Shown: positions 16,998 through 26,200 of the stretch, in pieces
How positions within the stretch are numbered: position 1 is the stretch's first letter
Layout of the letters: every line of letters starts with the position of its first letter
Origin: an uncultured Flavobacteriales bacterium
GTDB lineage: Bacteria > Bacteroidota > Bacteroidia > Flavobacteriales_E > Vicingaceae
NCBI GenBank assembly: GCA_937901255.1
Contig: CALCHN010000075.1
Coordinates: 1 to 56,863 of the forward strand
Direction: 5' to 3'
DNA length: 56,863 bases
Translations under genes and position numbers: made by a program
The notes under the pieces: generated by a model
Database searches by the model: none
The model's input: only the letters and a program-made list of their open reading frames with translations
Told to the model about the DNA's origin: nothing

Positions 16998-17968
16998 AAA
17001 ATTTAAACACCAAACTATTTCTGTTATCACTAGTTGTTTTGGGGATTTTTATATCTTGCTCACAATCAGAAACAAAAGCAGAAGTAGCTGACGGAAACGA
17101 GAATGCTCAAGCAACAACTGACAATAACAATAAAGCTCTTGCTCTTTTAAAAACAAATTGTTTCAATTGTCATAATCCCGATATGGGAGAAAGTCGTGTT
17201 GCACCTCCATTATTTAAAGTACGAGAACATTATTATGATGAGGAAACCACCAAAGAAGAATTTGTTGCGGCAATTAGTAACTTTATTAATAATCCCACCG
17301 AGGAAAATTCTATAATGCCGGGAGCAGTTAGAAATTTTGGGTTAATGCCTAAAATGAGTTTTAAAGAGGAAGATATACAATTAATAGCTGAGTACTTATA
17401 TAACAACGATGTTTCCTCTGACGAATGGTATGCCAAGTGGGAAGAATTTAAGAAATCTCCAGCTAGCGTTCAAACGGATTTGAGTTATGAAGATTTAGGT
17501 AGAAATATTGTAAACGAAACCAAATCCAACATTGGCAAAAATTTAATGAAAGCTGTAAAAGAGAGAGGTGCAGCAGGAGCGGTAGAGTTTTGTAACACAA
17601 GAGCAATTCCTATTACTGATAGTATGGCTGTAGTATTAAATACGAAAGTAAAACGTGTTTCAGACAAACCAAGAAACCCCATAAATGCTGCAAACTCGGA
17701 AGAAATAGCCTACATTGAAGGCTGGAGAAAAGCCAAAGCCAATGGTGAAAAATACCCTCCAAAAGTTACAGAAATAGAGAATAAAATGGTTGGGTATTAT
17801 CCTATAGAAATTAATCAAACATGCTTAAAATGCCATGGTATTCCCGAAAAACAAATAAATACTGAAACTTTAGCCAACATCAAAAAATTATATCCTAACG
17901 ATAAAGCCACAAGTTATGCTGAAGGCGAAATTCGAGGAATTTTTGTAGTTGAAATGGATAAAAAATAA
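16994..17968 (+). CDS. Cytochrome c / DUF3365 (Tll0287-like) lipoprotein
   Basis: 324 residues, lipoprotein signal with Cys22 (GIFISC). The first domain (about 45-140) has C56-x-x-C59-H60 (CFNCH), one c-type heme site. The second (about 160-324) is a DUF3365 domain, related to Tll0287, with a second site C277-x-x-C280-H281 (CLKCHG). Two hemes are expected. It probably acts as a periplasmic electron carrier or redox sensor, membrane anchored by the lipid. A second DUF3365 protein lies at 34172. Confidence 0.85.
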   Translation: MKNLNTKLFLLSLVVLGIFISCSQSETKAEVADGNENAQATTDNNNKALALLKTNCFNCHNPDMGESRVAPPLFKVREHYYDEETTKEEFVAAISNFINNPTEENSIMPGAVRNFGLMPKMSFKEEDIQLIAEYLYNNDVSSDEWYAKWEEFKKSPASVQTDLSYEDLGRNIVNETKSNIGKNLMKAVKERGAAGAVEFCNTRAIPITDSMAVVLNTKVKRVSDKPRNPINAANSEEIAYIEGWRKAKANGEKYPPKVTEIENKMVGYYPIEINQTCLKCHGIPEKQINTETLANIKKLYPNDKATSYAEGEIRGIFVVEMDKK

Positions 17969-17979
17969 ATATATAATAT

Positions 17980-18414
17980 ATGGACAAACACAGTTATAAT
18001 GTTTCCCTAAAATGGAACGAAGGCAGAAAAGGCATCATGGAATCTCCAGAATTGCCTACTAAAATTGAAGTAGCAACGCCACCAGAATTTGATAAAGGCA
18101 TTCCCGGAATTTGGAGTCCGGAACACCTTTATACTGCAGCAGTATTAAGTTGTTTTATGACTACCTTTTTGGCGATAGCTGAATTTTCTAAATTAGAATT
18201 TAAAAGTTTCGATTGCGATGCAGAAGGTGTTTTAGATAAAGTAGAAGGTAAATTTTTAATGACTGAAGTAAACCTAAAAGCTCGTTTAGTAATAGATGAC
18301 GCATCGATAAAAGAACGTGCTGAACGTATTCTAGAAAAATCGGAAGCCGCTTGTTTAATTTCTAATTCAATAAAAACGAAAGTAAATTTAAATAGTAATA
18401 TTCAAGTGAAATAG
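17980..18414 (+). CDS. OsmC family peroxiredoxin-like protein
   Basis: 144 residues, soluble. Relatives reduce organic hydroperoxides with a Cys pair. Visible are the first Cys in YTAAVLSCFMTTFLAIAEF (about 48-66) and the second in SEAACLISNSIKTKVNL near the C-terminus, the usual arrangement. It is 11 nt after the cytochrome gene and ends the operon, supporting an oxidative or electrophile stress role for the whole unit. Confidence 0.88.
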   Translation: MDKHSYNVSLKWNEGRKGIMESPELPTKIEVATPPEFDKGIPGIWSPEHLYTAAVLSCFMTTFLAIAEFSKLEFKSFDCDAEGVLDKVEGKFLMTEVNLKARLVIDDASIKERAERILEKSEAACLISNSIKTKVNLNSNIQVK

Positions 18415-18445
18415 TTCCTTTACTGTAAGCATACTAATAAATTTT

Positions 18446-19327
18446 CTACCCAATTTTTAAAGAAGTCATGGTTAATGAGCCGGCAACAGCTTTATCGTTA
18501 AATAATTTTACGTCTTCATTTTTTTCTTGCAAAGCTAATGTATAAAGCAAGGGCAAATAATGTTCTGGTGTTGGTATAGCTAAATCAAACGCCTTGCCTT
18601 GCGATCGAAAATTAATTAATTGTTGGTGATTGCCGCTAAGAATGTGCTGTTTCATTTTGTCGTTGGCTTCCATTGCCCAATCGTAACCAAAAGTTTCATT
18701 TAGTCGCTTCCATTCAACCATTCTTAAATTATGCACCATGTTTCCACTACCAATAATTAGCACCCCTTTTTTACGAAGCGAATTAATTTGCTGTGACAAT
18801 TCATAATGGTATTGCGGAGTTTGAGAGTAATCTAAACTCAACTGAATTACCGGTATATCAGCATTGGGATACAAATGTTTTATCACACTCCAAGCTCCGT
18901 GATCCAATCCCCACTTATCATCCAAACCTACTTCTGTTTTGGTGATGAGTGATTTGGTTTCTTTTGCTAATTCCGGGCTTCCAGGTGCAGGGTATTGTAC
19001 TTCAAACAACTCCTTAGGAAAACCTCCAAAATCGTGGATGGTACTTGGGTTTTGCATGGCGGTTACAAATGTTCCTTTTGTTTCCCAATGTGCCGAAATA
19101 CATAAAATAGCATTGGGTTTGGGAATTGATTTAGCAATATTTCTAAAACCTGTTACAAATTCATTTTCTTCAATGGCATTCATAGGGCTACCGTGCCCCA
19201 GAAATAATACAGGCATTTTTACAGTATTATCAAAAGTAGAGGTGATTTTATTTAAGTCGTTTAGTTTCATAGCTGCTGCTGTTAATGGTAAAATTACCAA
19301 TGATTTTAAAAAAGATTTCCTGTTCAT
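18446..19327 (-). CDS. ygiD: YgiD-like extradiol ring-cleavage dioxygenase (DODA type)
   Basis: 293 residues. Class III extradiol enzymes cleave catechol rings with a divalent metal, as in 4,5-DOPA dioxygenases. Core motifs are LFLGHGSPMNAIEENEF (His of the metal site), CISAHWETKGTFVT, DHGAWSVIKHLYPNADIPVIQLSLD and GSGNMVHNL. It has about 35 extra N-terminal residues (NRKSFLKSLVILPLTAAA) compared with E. coli YgiD, which look like a signal sequence, so it may act in the periplasm. It follows DoxX by 22 nt on the same strand. Confidence 0.88.
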   Translation of the reverse strand: MNRKSFLKSLVILPLTAAAMKLNDLNKITSTFDNTVKMPVLFLGHGSPMNAIEENEFVTGFRNIAKSIPKPNAILCISAHWETKGTFVTAMQNPSTIHDFGGFPKELFEVQYPAPGSPELAKETKSLITKTEVGLDDKWGLDHGAWSVIKHLYPNADIPVIQLSLDYSQTPQYHYELSQQINSLRKKGVLIIGSGNMVHNLRMVEWKRLNETFGYDWAMEANDKMKQHILSGNHQQLINFRSQGKAFDLAIPTPEHYLPLLYTLALQEKNEDVKLFNDKAVAGSLTMTSLKIG

Positions 19328-19349
19328 TGTTTTTCAATTGCTTATGCGT

Positions 19350-19772
19350 TTATTTATTTAACTTATTGTAAATTAAATGATCCAATGAATATTTTCCGGC
19401 TCCTGCAATGGCAATTACCAAATACATTACGCCATAAAGTAACGCCATTTCCATTTTACCAAATCCATCATTGGCATGCACAACAAATGCTGCTACTAGC
19501 ATGGTAATTAATGACGGAATTGCTGCTAACCGAGTAGTTAATCCCAAAATAAGTAAAATAGAACAAAATACTTCTGCAAACACAGTAAGCAGTAAGGATG
19601 CAGTAACACCCACCCCAAGCGGGTCGGCAAACTGAATAGGGTCGTCTCCAATTAGTTTTAAAAACTTGCCCCAACCATGTGTTAGCATAAACGCACCCGC
19701 ACTTATTCGTAAAATAAACAGTGCTATATTGATTTTGTTTGGGTAATTTTCTGAATGGAATAATTGTTTCAT
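19350..19772 (-). CDS. DoxX family membrane protein
   Basis: 140 residues with four hydrophobic helices. It has the DoxX pattern FILRISAGAFMLTHGWGKF near the N-terminus. DoxX-like proteins often pair with dioxygenases and thiol-stress genes, as in the CatDE and MhqP systems of Bacillus. Here it precedes the ygiD-like gene by 22 nt, so both are probably one transcript. A partner role in quinone or electrophile handling is inferred from this pairing. Confidence 0.85.
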   Translation of the reverse strand: MKQLFHSENYPNKINIALFILRISAGAFMLTHGWGKFLKLIGDDPIQFADPLGVGVTASLLLTVFAEVFCSILLILGLTTRLAAIPSLITMLVAAFVVHANDGFGKMEMALLYGVMYLVIAIAGAGKYSLDHLIYNKLNK

Positions 19773-19887
19773 GTGATTATATATTTATTGTTTGTTATAC
19801 GATAAATGTAACTCGCCCATTATCTTTCTAAAATTTAGAAACTTTAAGAAAGGCTCGTTTCATAATTTTATTTTTGAATGATTAATA

Positions 19888-19919
19888 AAGTTAGCATTTT
19901 TTTTCAAAAACACTAACTT
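19888..19919. promoter_or_regulatory. Inverted repeat in the DoxX upstream region
   Basis: AAGTTAG (19888-19894) and CTAACTT (19913-19919) are complementary over an 18-nt spacer. The right half shares AACACTAACTTA with the tetR operator at 15496-15507, so it may be a second site for that regulator. It could instead be a weak terminator for the SDR gene. Confidence 0.35.
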
Positions 19920-19932
19920 ATTTTTTTAGTTC

Positions 19933-20688
19933 TTACATGGCCAAGTATCCGCCATCAACAGGGTAATAAGCACCTGTTACAAACGAGGCTTCATCAGAGG
20001 CTAAGAAAAGTATCATGGCAGCAATTTCTTTGGGCTGTCCTAATCGGTTCATAGCGTGTTTGGTTTCTAATGCTTGTATAGCTTCTTTGCCCATGGTTTC
20101 TTCGTTTACCAATCCGGTATAGATAAATCCTGGTCCAATGGCGTTTACACGTACATTTTCAGTAGCATAATCTAAGGCTCCGGTTTTGGTTAATCCTACC
20201 ACTCCATGCTTTGCAGCTACATAAGCCGATGAGCCATGAAAAGCTGCTTGTCCCAATATGGATGAGATATTAATTACGCTGCCTCCTTTAGTGTTTATCA
20301 TTGCCGGAATTTGGTATTTCATTCCGTAAAATACACCGGATAGGTTAATGTCGATAACACGTTGCCAGTCTTCTAGTTTTACATCAGCCACTTTGCTAAA
20401 ATCGCTACCTACACCTGCGTTGTTTACAGCAATATGTAGTCCACCAAACGCTTTTACAGTTTCTTTTACCAAATTTTCGCTGTCGCTTGGGTTAGCTGTA
20501 TTTGCTTTTACAAAAATGGCTGCTCCGCCAAGGTTTTTTATTTCTTCCACTACTTTATTTCCTGCTTCTTCGTTAATATCGCTCACAGTAACTTTTGCTC
20601 CTTCTTTTGCAAACAGTAGTGCTGTTTCTTTGCCTATTCCGGAAGCTGCTCCGGTAATAATGGCTACTTTATTTTCTAATCGTTTCAT
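19933..20688 (-). CDS. SDR family NAD(P)-dependent oxidoreductase
   Basis: 251 residues, classical short-chain dehydrogenase. Cofactor loop TGAASGIG near residue 13, NNAG at about 88, catalytic Ser in INISSILG, and YVAAKHGV with Tyr and Lys. It is closest in style to glucose-1-dehydrogenase-like and 3-oxoacyl reductase-like enzymes, so the substrate is open. It lies 12 nt after the YceI gene in the same direction and is likely cotranscribed with it. Confidence 0.9.
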   Translation of the reverse strand: MKRLENKVAIITGAASGIGKETALLFAKEGAKVTVSDINEEAGNKVVEEIKNLGGAAIFVKANTANPSDSENLVKETVKAFGGLHIAVNNAGVGSDFSKVADVKLEDWQRVIDINLSGVFYGMKYQIPAMINTKGGSVINISSILGQAAFHGSSAYVAAKHGVVGLTKTGALDYATENVRVNAIGPGFIYTGLVNEETMGKEAIQALETKHAMNRLGQPKEIAAMILFLASDEASFVTGAYYPVDGGYLAM

Positions 20689-20700
20689 GGTTTTAAATTT

Positions 20701-21243
20701 TTAAGATTGTTTTACAAATTGTATTTCTCCAGATATTCTCACATCTTCGCTTACTAACACTCCGCCTGTTTCTAAAGCAGCATTCCAGTTTAAGCCCCAA
20801 TCTTTTCGATTGATTTTTCCACTAATGGAAAGTCCGGCTTTTTCATTTCCCCAAGGATCTTTACTAATGCCGCCAAATTCAACATCTAACGTTACTTCTT
20901 TACTTACATCTTTTATGGTTAATATACCTTTTAATTCGTATTCATCATCATCTTCTTGTGTAAATGAAGTGCTTTTAAAAGAGAGTTCTTGGTGATTTTC
21001 CACATCAAAAAAATCGGCTGATTTTAAATGGTTATCTCTATCTTCGTTATTAGTGTTGATAGAAGATACATCAATTATTACGTTTACATTTGATTTAAAA
21101 ATATCTTCTCCATCCACCTCAATTGAAAAGTTTTTGAACGCTCCTTTTACGTTAGTAATCATCATGTGTTTTACTTTAAAAGTAAGTTCGCTATGGGTAG
21201 GGTCTAATACCCATTTTGTAGTTGTTTTAGTTGCTGTTTCCAT
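20701..21243 (-). CDS. YceI family protein
   Basis: 180 residues. The YceI lipocalin-like barrel is clear: WVLDPTHSELTFKVKHMMITNVKGAF at the start and DPWGNEKAGLSISGKINRKDWGLNW near the end. Relatives bind long isoprenoids such as quinones. There is no signal peptide, so it may be cytoplasmic here. It opens a two-gene unit with the SDR and lies next to an AraC-type regulator, consistent with a quinone or acid stress response. Confidence 0.9.
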   Translation of the reverse strand: METATKTTTKWVLDPTHSELTFKVKHMMITNVKGAFKNFSIEVDGEDIFKSNVNVIIDVSSINTNNEDRDNHLKSADFFDVENHQELSFKSTSFTQEDDDEYELKGILTIKDVSKEVTLDVEFGGISKDPWGNEKAGLSISGKINRKDWGLNWNAALETGGVLVSEDVRISGEIQFVKQS

Positions 21244-21339
21244 GTTTTATTAGTTTTAATGAATAATTGAATTAACAATACAAAGTTGCAACTAATTTAA
21301 AGGCAGTGGGTAACAGAATTTCGAAGAAAAGTTGTAAAA

Positions 21340-22170
21340 TCAGGAAAGTAGTTGTTTCATTTCTTTACGAAACTCGCTTGGTGTTTGTCCGGTACGTTTT
21401 TTAAACACATTGGTAAAGTAGGCTTTTTCATTAAACCCCAAATCAAATCCTATTTCAGAAATATTTTTATCGGAATGTGTTAATTGATTTTTGGCTTCTA
21501 TCAATTTGCGAGTTTCAATAATTTCGGTAACCGTTTGCTGAAGTATCTGTTTACAAATAAGGTTAAGATTTCTTGCAGACATGAATAGTTTTTCGGCATA
21601 AAAATCAACACCTACAGGTCTGTGATAGTTTTCTTCCAAGATTTTTAGAAAACTTTGAAGGGTACTGTTTTGAGAAATGCTGAGTTCATTTTCTTTTGGG
21701 GATAATTTGTTTTTTTCTGATTCAATCATAATAAACAAAGCACTTAATAAATGTTTTATTACACTAAGGTCAGGATGTTCTTGTTGCATTTCTTCGTGAA
21801 TAATTTCGCAAAGGAACACTAAACGGTTAAAACAATTTCCTGATTGGAGTTTTAAAGTAGCATGATCGTGATAAGTAGTGTAAAGTTGGAAAGTAATTTC
21901 GGGAATAAATTCGCTTTTAAAACGAAGTACCCACATATTGCATTTACCATTTTTCAGTTTTGGAATAACTCGGTGCACTTTTCCTTTGGTTACAAAACTT
22001 ACTAAGGGAGCATCGAGAGTAGTTGTTTTAAAATCAATAAAATGTTCTAATTGACCTTCCATCCCAATAATCAGTTCTTCAAAATTATGGTGATGTGGTG
22101 CATCGGGCGAAGCACTTATTTTAGTAGCTTCCGCTTCATCCACTTTAAATATTTTAAAAAGTTGATCCAT
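21340..22170 (-). CDS. AraC family transcriptional regulator
   Basis: 276 residues. An N-terminal cupin-like sensor part (HHHNFEELIIGMEGQ near residue 30) is followed by an AraC DNA-binding domain (about 170-276) with two helix-turn-helix motifs, including ISEIGFDLGFNEKAYFTNVFKKRTGQTPSEFR. It probably controls the YceI-SDR and DoxX-YgiD units downstream. A perfect -7 box ends 5 nt before its ATG, suggesting an almost leaderless transcript. Confidence 0.9.
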   Translation of the reverse strand: MDQLFKIFKVDEAEATKISASPDAPHHHNFEELIIGMEGQLEHFIDFKTTTLDAPLVSFVTKGKVHRVIPKLKNGKCNMWVLRFKSEFIPEITFQLYTTYHDHATLKLQSGNCFNRLVFLCEIIHEEMQQEHPDLSVIKHLLSALFIMIESEKNKLSPKENELSISQNSTLQSFLKILEENYHRPVGVDFYAEKLFMSARNLNLICKQILQQTVTEIIETRKLIEAKNQLTHSDKNISEIGFDLGFNEKAYFTNVFKKRTGQTPSEFRKEMKQLLS

Positions 22171-22175
22171 CGTAA

Positions 22176-22183
22176 CAAAGGTA
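22176..22183 (-). promoter_or_regulatory. -7 box directly ahead of the AraC-type gene
   Basis: On the minus strand TACCTTTG, then 5 nt, then the ATG at 22170. The geometry is the same as at 8793-8806. Confidence 0.4.
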
Positions 22184-22278
22184 TGATTAAAATAGATTAT
22201 TTAAGGAAAGTGGTAATACTGTCTGGGAATTTGTAAGATTACCACCCATCAGAAAAATTTTTACATTAAATACAATAG

Positions 22279-22656
22279 TTACTTTTCTGCAAACGCTATG
22301 ATGTGTCCATCTTTATCGGCAATATAACCTGCTTTATCTCCCCAATCTCTTTGTTGCATCGGACTAATCAATTTTGCTCCAAGCTGTATTCCTCTTTCCA
22401 TATGTTCGTTGGCATTTTTTACTTTTAAATACAACTCGCAACGTGGTATTCCATTTCCTGTATTAGGATGAGGTGTTGCGTTTTCTAAAATTGTAGCAAT
22501 GCCGTTTTCAGGCATCAACCCTAATTTAGTGCTTTCCGAAAGTTGAAATTCAGTCATGCCCGGCACATGCAAAGATGGTTTTATGTTTAATAATTGCTCA
22601 TAAAAACACTTGCTTTTTTCTTGGTCGGCAACGTAAAGGATAAATTGGGTTTGCAT
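22279..22656 (-). CDS. VOC (glyoxalase/bleomycin-resistance fold) protein
   Basis: 125 residues, a compact vicinal-oxygen-chelate fold: FILYVADQEKSKCFYEQLLNI at the start, GIPRCELYLKVKN in the middle and DKAGYIADKDGHIIAFAEK at the end. Family members bind metals or drugs or isomerise small molecules; the substrate is not readable. Its upstream region (22681-22753) is repeated ahead of the DUF2164 gene. Confidence 0.85.
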   Translation of the reverse strand: MQTQFILYVADQEKSKCFYEQLLNIKPSLHVPGMTEFQLSESTKLGLMPENGIATILENATPHPNTGNGIPRCELYLKVKNANEHMERGIQLGAKLISPMQQRDWGDKAGYIADKDGHIIAFAEK

Positions 22657-22680
22657 TGTTGTGGTAATTTAATTTTAAAT

Positions 22681-22753
22681 CAAATGTAATTTATTTGACC
22701 AACTATTGCAAAAAATAGATTCCTGTTTCCGCTACGCTGCACAGGAATGACGA
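22681..22753. repeat. Direct repeat of a promoter region, copy 1 (ahead of the VOC gene)
   Basis: Matches 23083-23157 with a few substitutions and a 2-nt length difference. On the minus strand it holds TACATTTG (22688-22681) with a TTG-type -33 element 20 nt upstream, and then a hairpin from ATTCCTGT and ACAGGAAT. It begins 25 nt before the VOC start codon. Confidence 0.85.
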
Positions 22754-22805
22754 TGAAGGAGGTATTAAATACAGTTTTTTATTTTATTTTCTTTTTCACA
22801 ATATA

Positions 22806-23060
22806 CTAAATATCTATAAGGTCATCTAAATCATAATTAAGTTCATCCATACGATTTCTAAGTACTTTTTTTGCATCATTAATACCTTTGTTATAAAGCT
22901 TACTTCCAATAGACTGAAGAAAAAAGTTTATGATTTCTTCCGCTGCAACAACACCAATTTTCTCATTTCTTTCATTTTCGAAGAATAGAATCAGCTCCTC
23001 TTTAGCCAAGTTTTTCTCTTCGTCCGACAATCGTTCCCAAGTACGTTTAATTTGGTTCAT
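22806..23060 (-). CDS. DUF2164 family protein
   Basis: 84 residues, small and charged, without signal or membrane segment. The DUF2164 pattern is visible: LSDEEKNLAKEELILFFENERNEKIGVVAAEEIINFF, then LYNKGINDAKKVL. The family is conserved but has no known function. It sits between two copies of a 75-bp promoter-containing repeat, so it appears to be inserted between the VOC gene and the macroglobulin gene, or to have carried its own copy of the promoter. Confidence 0.8.
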   Translation of the reverse strand: MNQIKRTWERLSDEEKNLAKEELILFFENERNEKIGVVAAEEIINFFLQSIGSKLYNKGINDAKKVLRNRMDELNYDLDDLIDI

Positions 23061-23082
23061 TTTTATTTAATTTATTTAAAAC

Positions 23083-23157
23083 CAAATGTAATTTATTTGA
23101 ACAACTATTGCAAATAAAATAGATTCCTGTATTCGCTACGCTGCACAGGAATGACGA
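23083..23157. repeat. Direct repeat of a promoter region, copy 2 (ahead of DUF2164)
   Basis: Second copy of 22681-22753, with the same minus-strand TACATTTG box (23090-23083), TTG element 20 nt upstream, and ATTCCTGT/ACAGGAAT hairpin. It begins 23 nt before the DUF2164 start codon. Confidence 0.85.
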
Positions 23158-23182
23158 AATGATTGGGCATTGCGTTGGTAAA

Positions 23183-23212
23183 GTCCCCCTTCGGGGGATT
23201 AGGGGGCTACCA
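23183..23212. repeat. GC-rich repeat element, copy B, at the end of the macroglobulin gene
   Basis: CCCCCTTCGGGGG hairpin with TTAGGGGGCTAC beside it. On the minus strand the element supplies the last codons (Val-Ala-Pro) and the TAA stop of the gene that ends at 23199. Confidence 0.65.
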
Positions 23213-26200
23213 CCACCCTAATTCCTTCCGAATGAGAAGTAAACTCGGGAGCGTACATGCATTGAATACTTGTAATTCCGTTAGAAAAATCTCCGCTCAT
23301 ATTTACTCTTAAAGGATACTCAAATACATAAGTTCCTTTAGGCAAATAATCAAAAAAGAAGTTGGTAGCTGCATCTTTGGTACTTTCATAATAACCCAAT
23401 CCATCCTGATAACGATAACCAGAGAACACATTAATTGGTTCAAAACCTGCTGCTCTCATGTCTTTCATGTGAACATATTCCATATTTCTATCAACACGTA
23501 ACTCAATGCGAACTTTAATTTTATCACCGGGTTTTAACGTAGTAGCTTCTTTAATCAGTTCTATTACAGGACCTGCATCGGTATTGCGTTGTACAAACAG
23601 TTTTTTAGTTAACTTTAACGGTGTTTCGTGCGTGGTAATTTTATCCAACTGCTCAAAATATTGCCAATACATGGCTCCCCAAGCTACCCCTTCATCTTTT
23701 TTGGTAACGGTAATGTTGCCCATTTCGGGTTTAATTTCCGTTTTACTCCACGAAGTTTTAAAATAGCCCGTTCCAGCTTCTACTTTTACATCGTCCATTT
23801 TTTTAGGATCTATAACGGTATTTCCTACTTTTATTTCCACCAATTCATCACTTGCTAATAAATCAGTTCCTCTTAGCAATAAAGCGTAACAAGCTTCTGT
23901 AGTAGCTTTGGTAGTTCGCCAATCTTGCGTTTGTTTTTGTTTTAACAACCAAATTTTCATAGCTTCAACACTTTGGGCATCATTAGTTACTTCATCAAAA
24001 GCTTCAATCAATAAGGCTTGTGTTTCAATTGGAGCTTGATACCAATAATAACCGCTAATATTATCTTTCCAATACATGCCTAACTCATCATGTTGTATCG
24101 CATTATCTTTTAATGAAGCAATAATTTTCTGTTCGGTGTGAATACCTGTTTTTGGCTGGCCATTTCTATGTAAAGCTAATGCTATCATTCCTTGCATGTA
24201 GCGACTTTTAGTCAACCAAAAATCATTGGCTTGTTTCAGGTAATAATTATATGCTTCTTTATTGCGAGAGCTGATTTCTACATCAGATAAGAAATAACTT
24301 CTAGCATACAAATACTGAATGATTTCATAATTCAAATGGTCTTTAGCCATATCCACATTGTGTTTTTTCAGCCATTCATAATCTTCTCTCACTCGGTTAT
24401 CCAAATACAATACTGCTTTTTGAATCATGTTCCAAGTTTTGTAATCTTCACGAATGTTTTTCACACCCAAATGGTCTAAATGTCCCATTCCTGTTACAAT
24501 GTGTTGGGTAATGTATCTGCTTTCGGGCATTCCTTTAAACCATGTCCAACCGCCATTAGAAACTTGCAATTGTTGCAATTTCATTTCTGCTCTGCCCAAC
24601 TCGTTGCTCATTCTGTTTAAATCGAATAATAAGCCTACACGTTTTTTGCGTTCTCCTTCATTTTGAGCATTTAATACCCAAGGGGTTTCTTCCAACAACA
24701 AAGCTTTTAATTCCTGATTTTTCTCCAAATTAGATAAAAATGCTTCGGGCGTACTATTTTTCCAGCTTTCAAATACATTTTTAATTTTAGGATTGGAGTT
24801 GGCAATATGTGTAGCAATAGAATTCGCATAAAAGCGACTAAACGTTTGCTCGGCACATTCATACGGATATTCCATTAAGTAAGGCAATGCTTGTATGGCA
24901 TACCAAGCCGGATTAGAAGTAAACTCTAAGGTTAACCGATGATTTTTTAGGGTAGAAGCCCCTCCCGACCTCCCCGAAGGGGAGGAGTTGATTAGTTTCT
25001 CAAATCTAAAGTTTGTTGTTCCTTTGCCTCTAACAGGAAGTGGAAGTGATTCTGTTACTAACATTCTGTTGGTTAATACAGGAATAGCCATTTCTTCCCC
25101 ATCGGTAAAGTTGCCCGATTTAGCAATAACTTTATAAGTAATAGCTCCATAACCTTCTGGGATATTAATTTCCCAGCTTACAGATGTGCTTTTTCCTTTT
25201 TTAACGGAGAAGGTATTGGTTTCTTTACTCGTTAGCAATTTATCTGAAATTGGTTTCATAGTAAGGGCATCATAGAAATAAATTTTAGCTTCTCCTGTCA
25301 AGTCTTTTTCAGAAAGGTTGGTAATTTTTGTGCTAAAAGTCATTTTATCATTTTCTCTGAAAAAACGAGGAGCATTCGGGTAAACCATCAGGTCTTTTTG
25401 AGTAACCGTTTCTTCGTAAATCATTCCTGTTTTCAAATCTTTAGTGTGAGCCAATCCCATAAACTTCCATTTGGTTAACGCTTCAGGAATAGTAAATTTA
25501 ATGATGATTTCGCCTTTTTCGTTGGTTTCCAAATGAGGAAAGAAAAAAGCGGTTTCATTAAAGTTACTTCTGGCTTTTACCTCATCCAAACCACCCGAAT
25601 TATCTTGTTGTTCGGCTAATTTTTCTCCACCTGCCAATGTTTGTGAAACACTTGTTGCATCCATATTTTTATCCTCATCATCTTTACTTGATCTGTTGGG
25701 TGATTCTGCTCTTTCTTTTTTAGATGTTACTTTTCCTTTTGGTGAATTTTCACTGATGGTAACTGCATCTAGCATTACTTCTTCTTGTTCAATTGCACTT
25801 CCTGTAACAGAAAGTCCCGGCATACTTTTACTGTAATAACCGTAGTTGTATCGATAGTAGTTAAAACCAAACCAATTGAGTTGGTCGTAATAAATGGCTT
25901 TTTGATTATATAAATACGGATTCCAATCTTTGGCTAATAATTGTGCGTTTTTATCGCTAAAACCATTGTTATTTTGCCAATAACGCTGACTGTAATCATA
26001 ATGATGCACATTTAATCCCCAATAATTCGGACGGAAAGCATCTAGCGAAGCATCATACAAAGCCGCCACCATTTCGGCAGCAACTTTTTCGCCTTTTTTA
26101 CCTTTAATTTTCAGTTTCCATTCCTCTTCTTGTCCGGGTAGTAATTTGTTTCTGAAAGTTTCAAATTCAATATCCAGTTGTTTGTTGGTGTGCGGAACAG

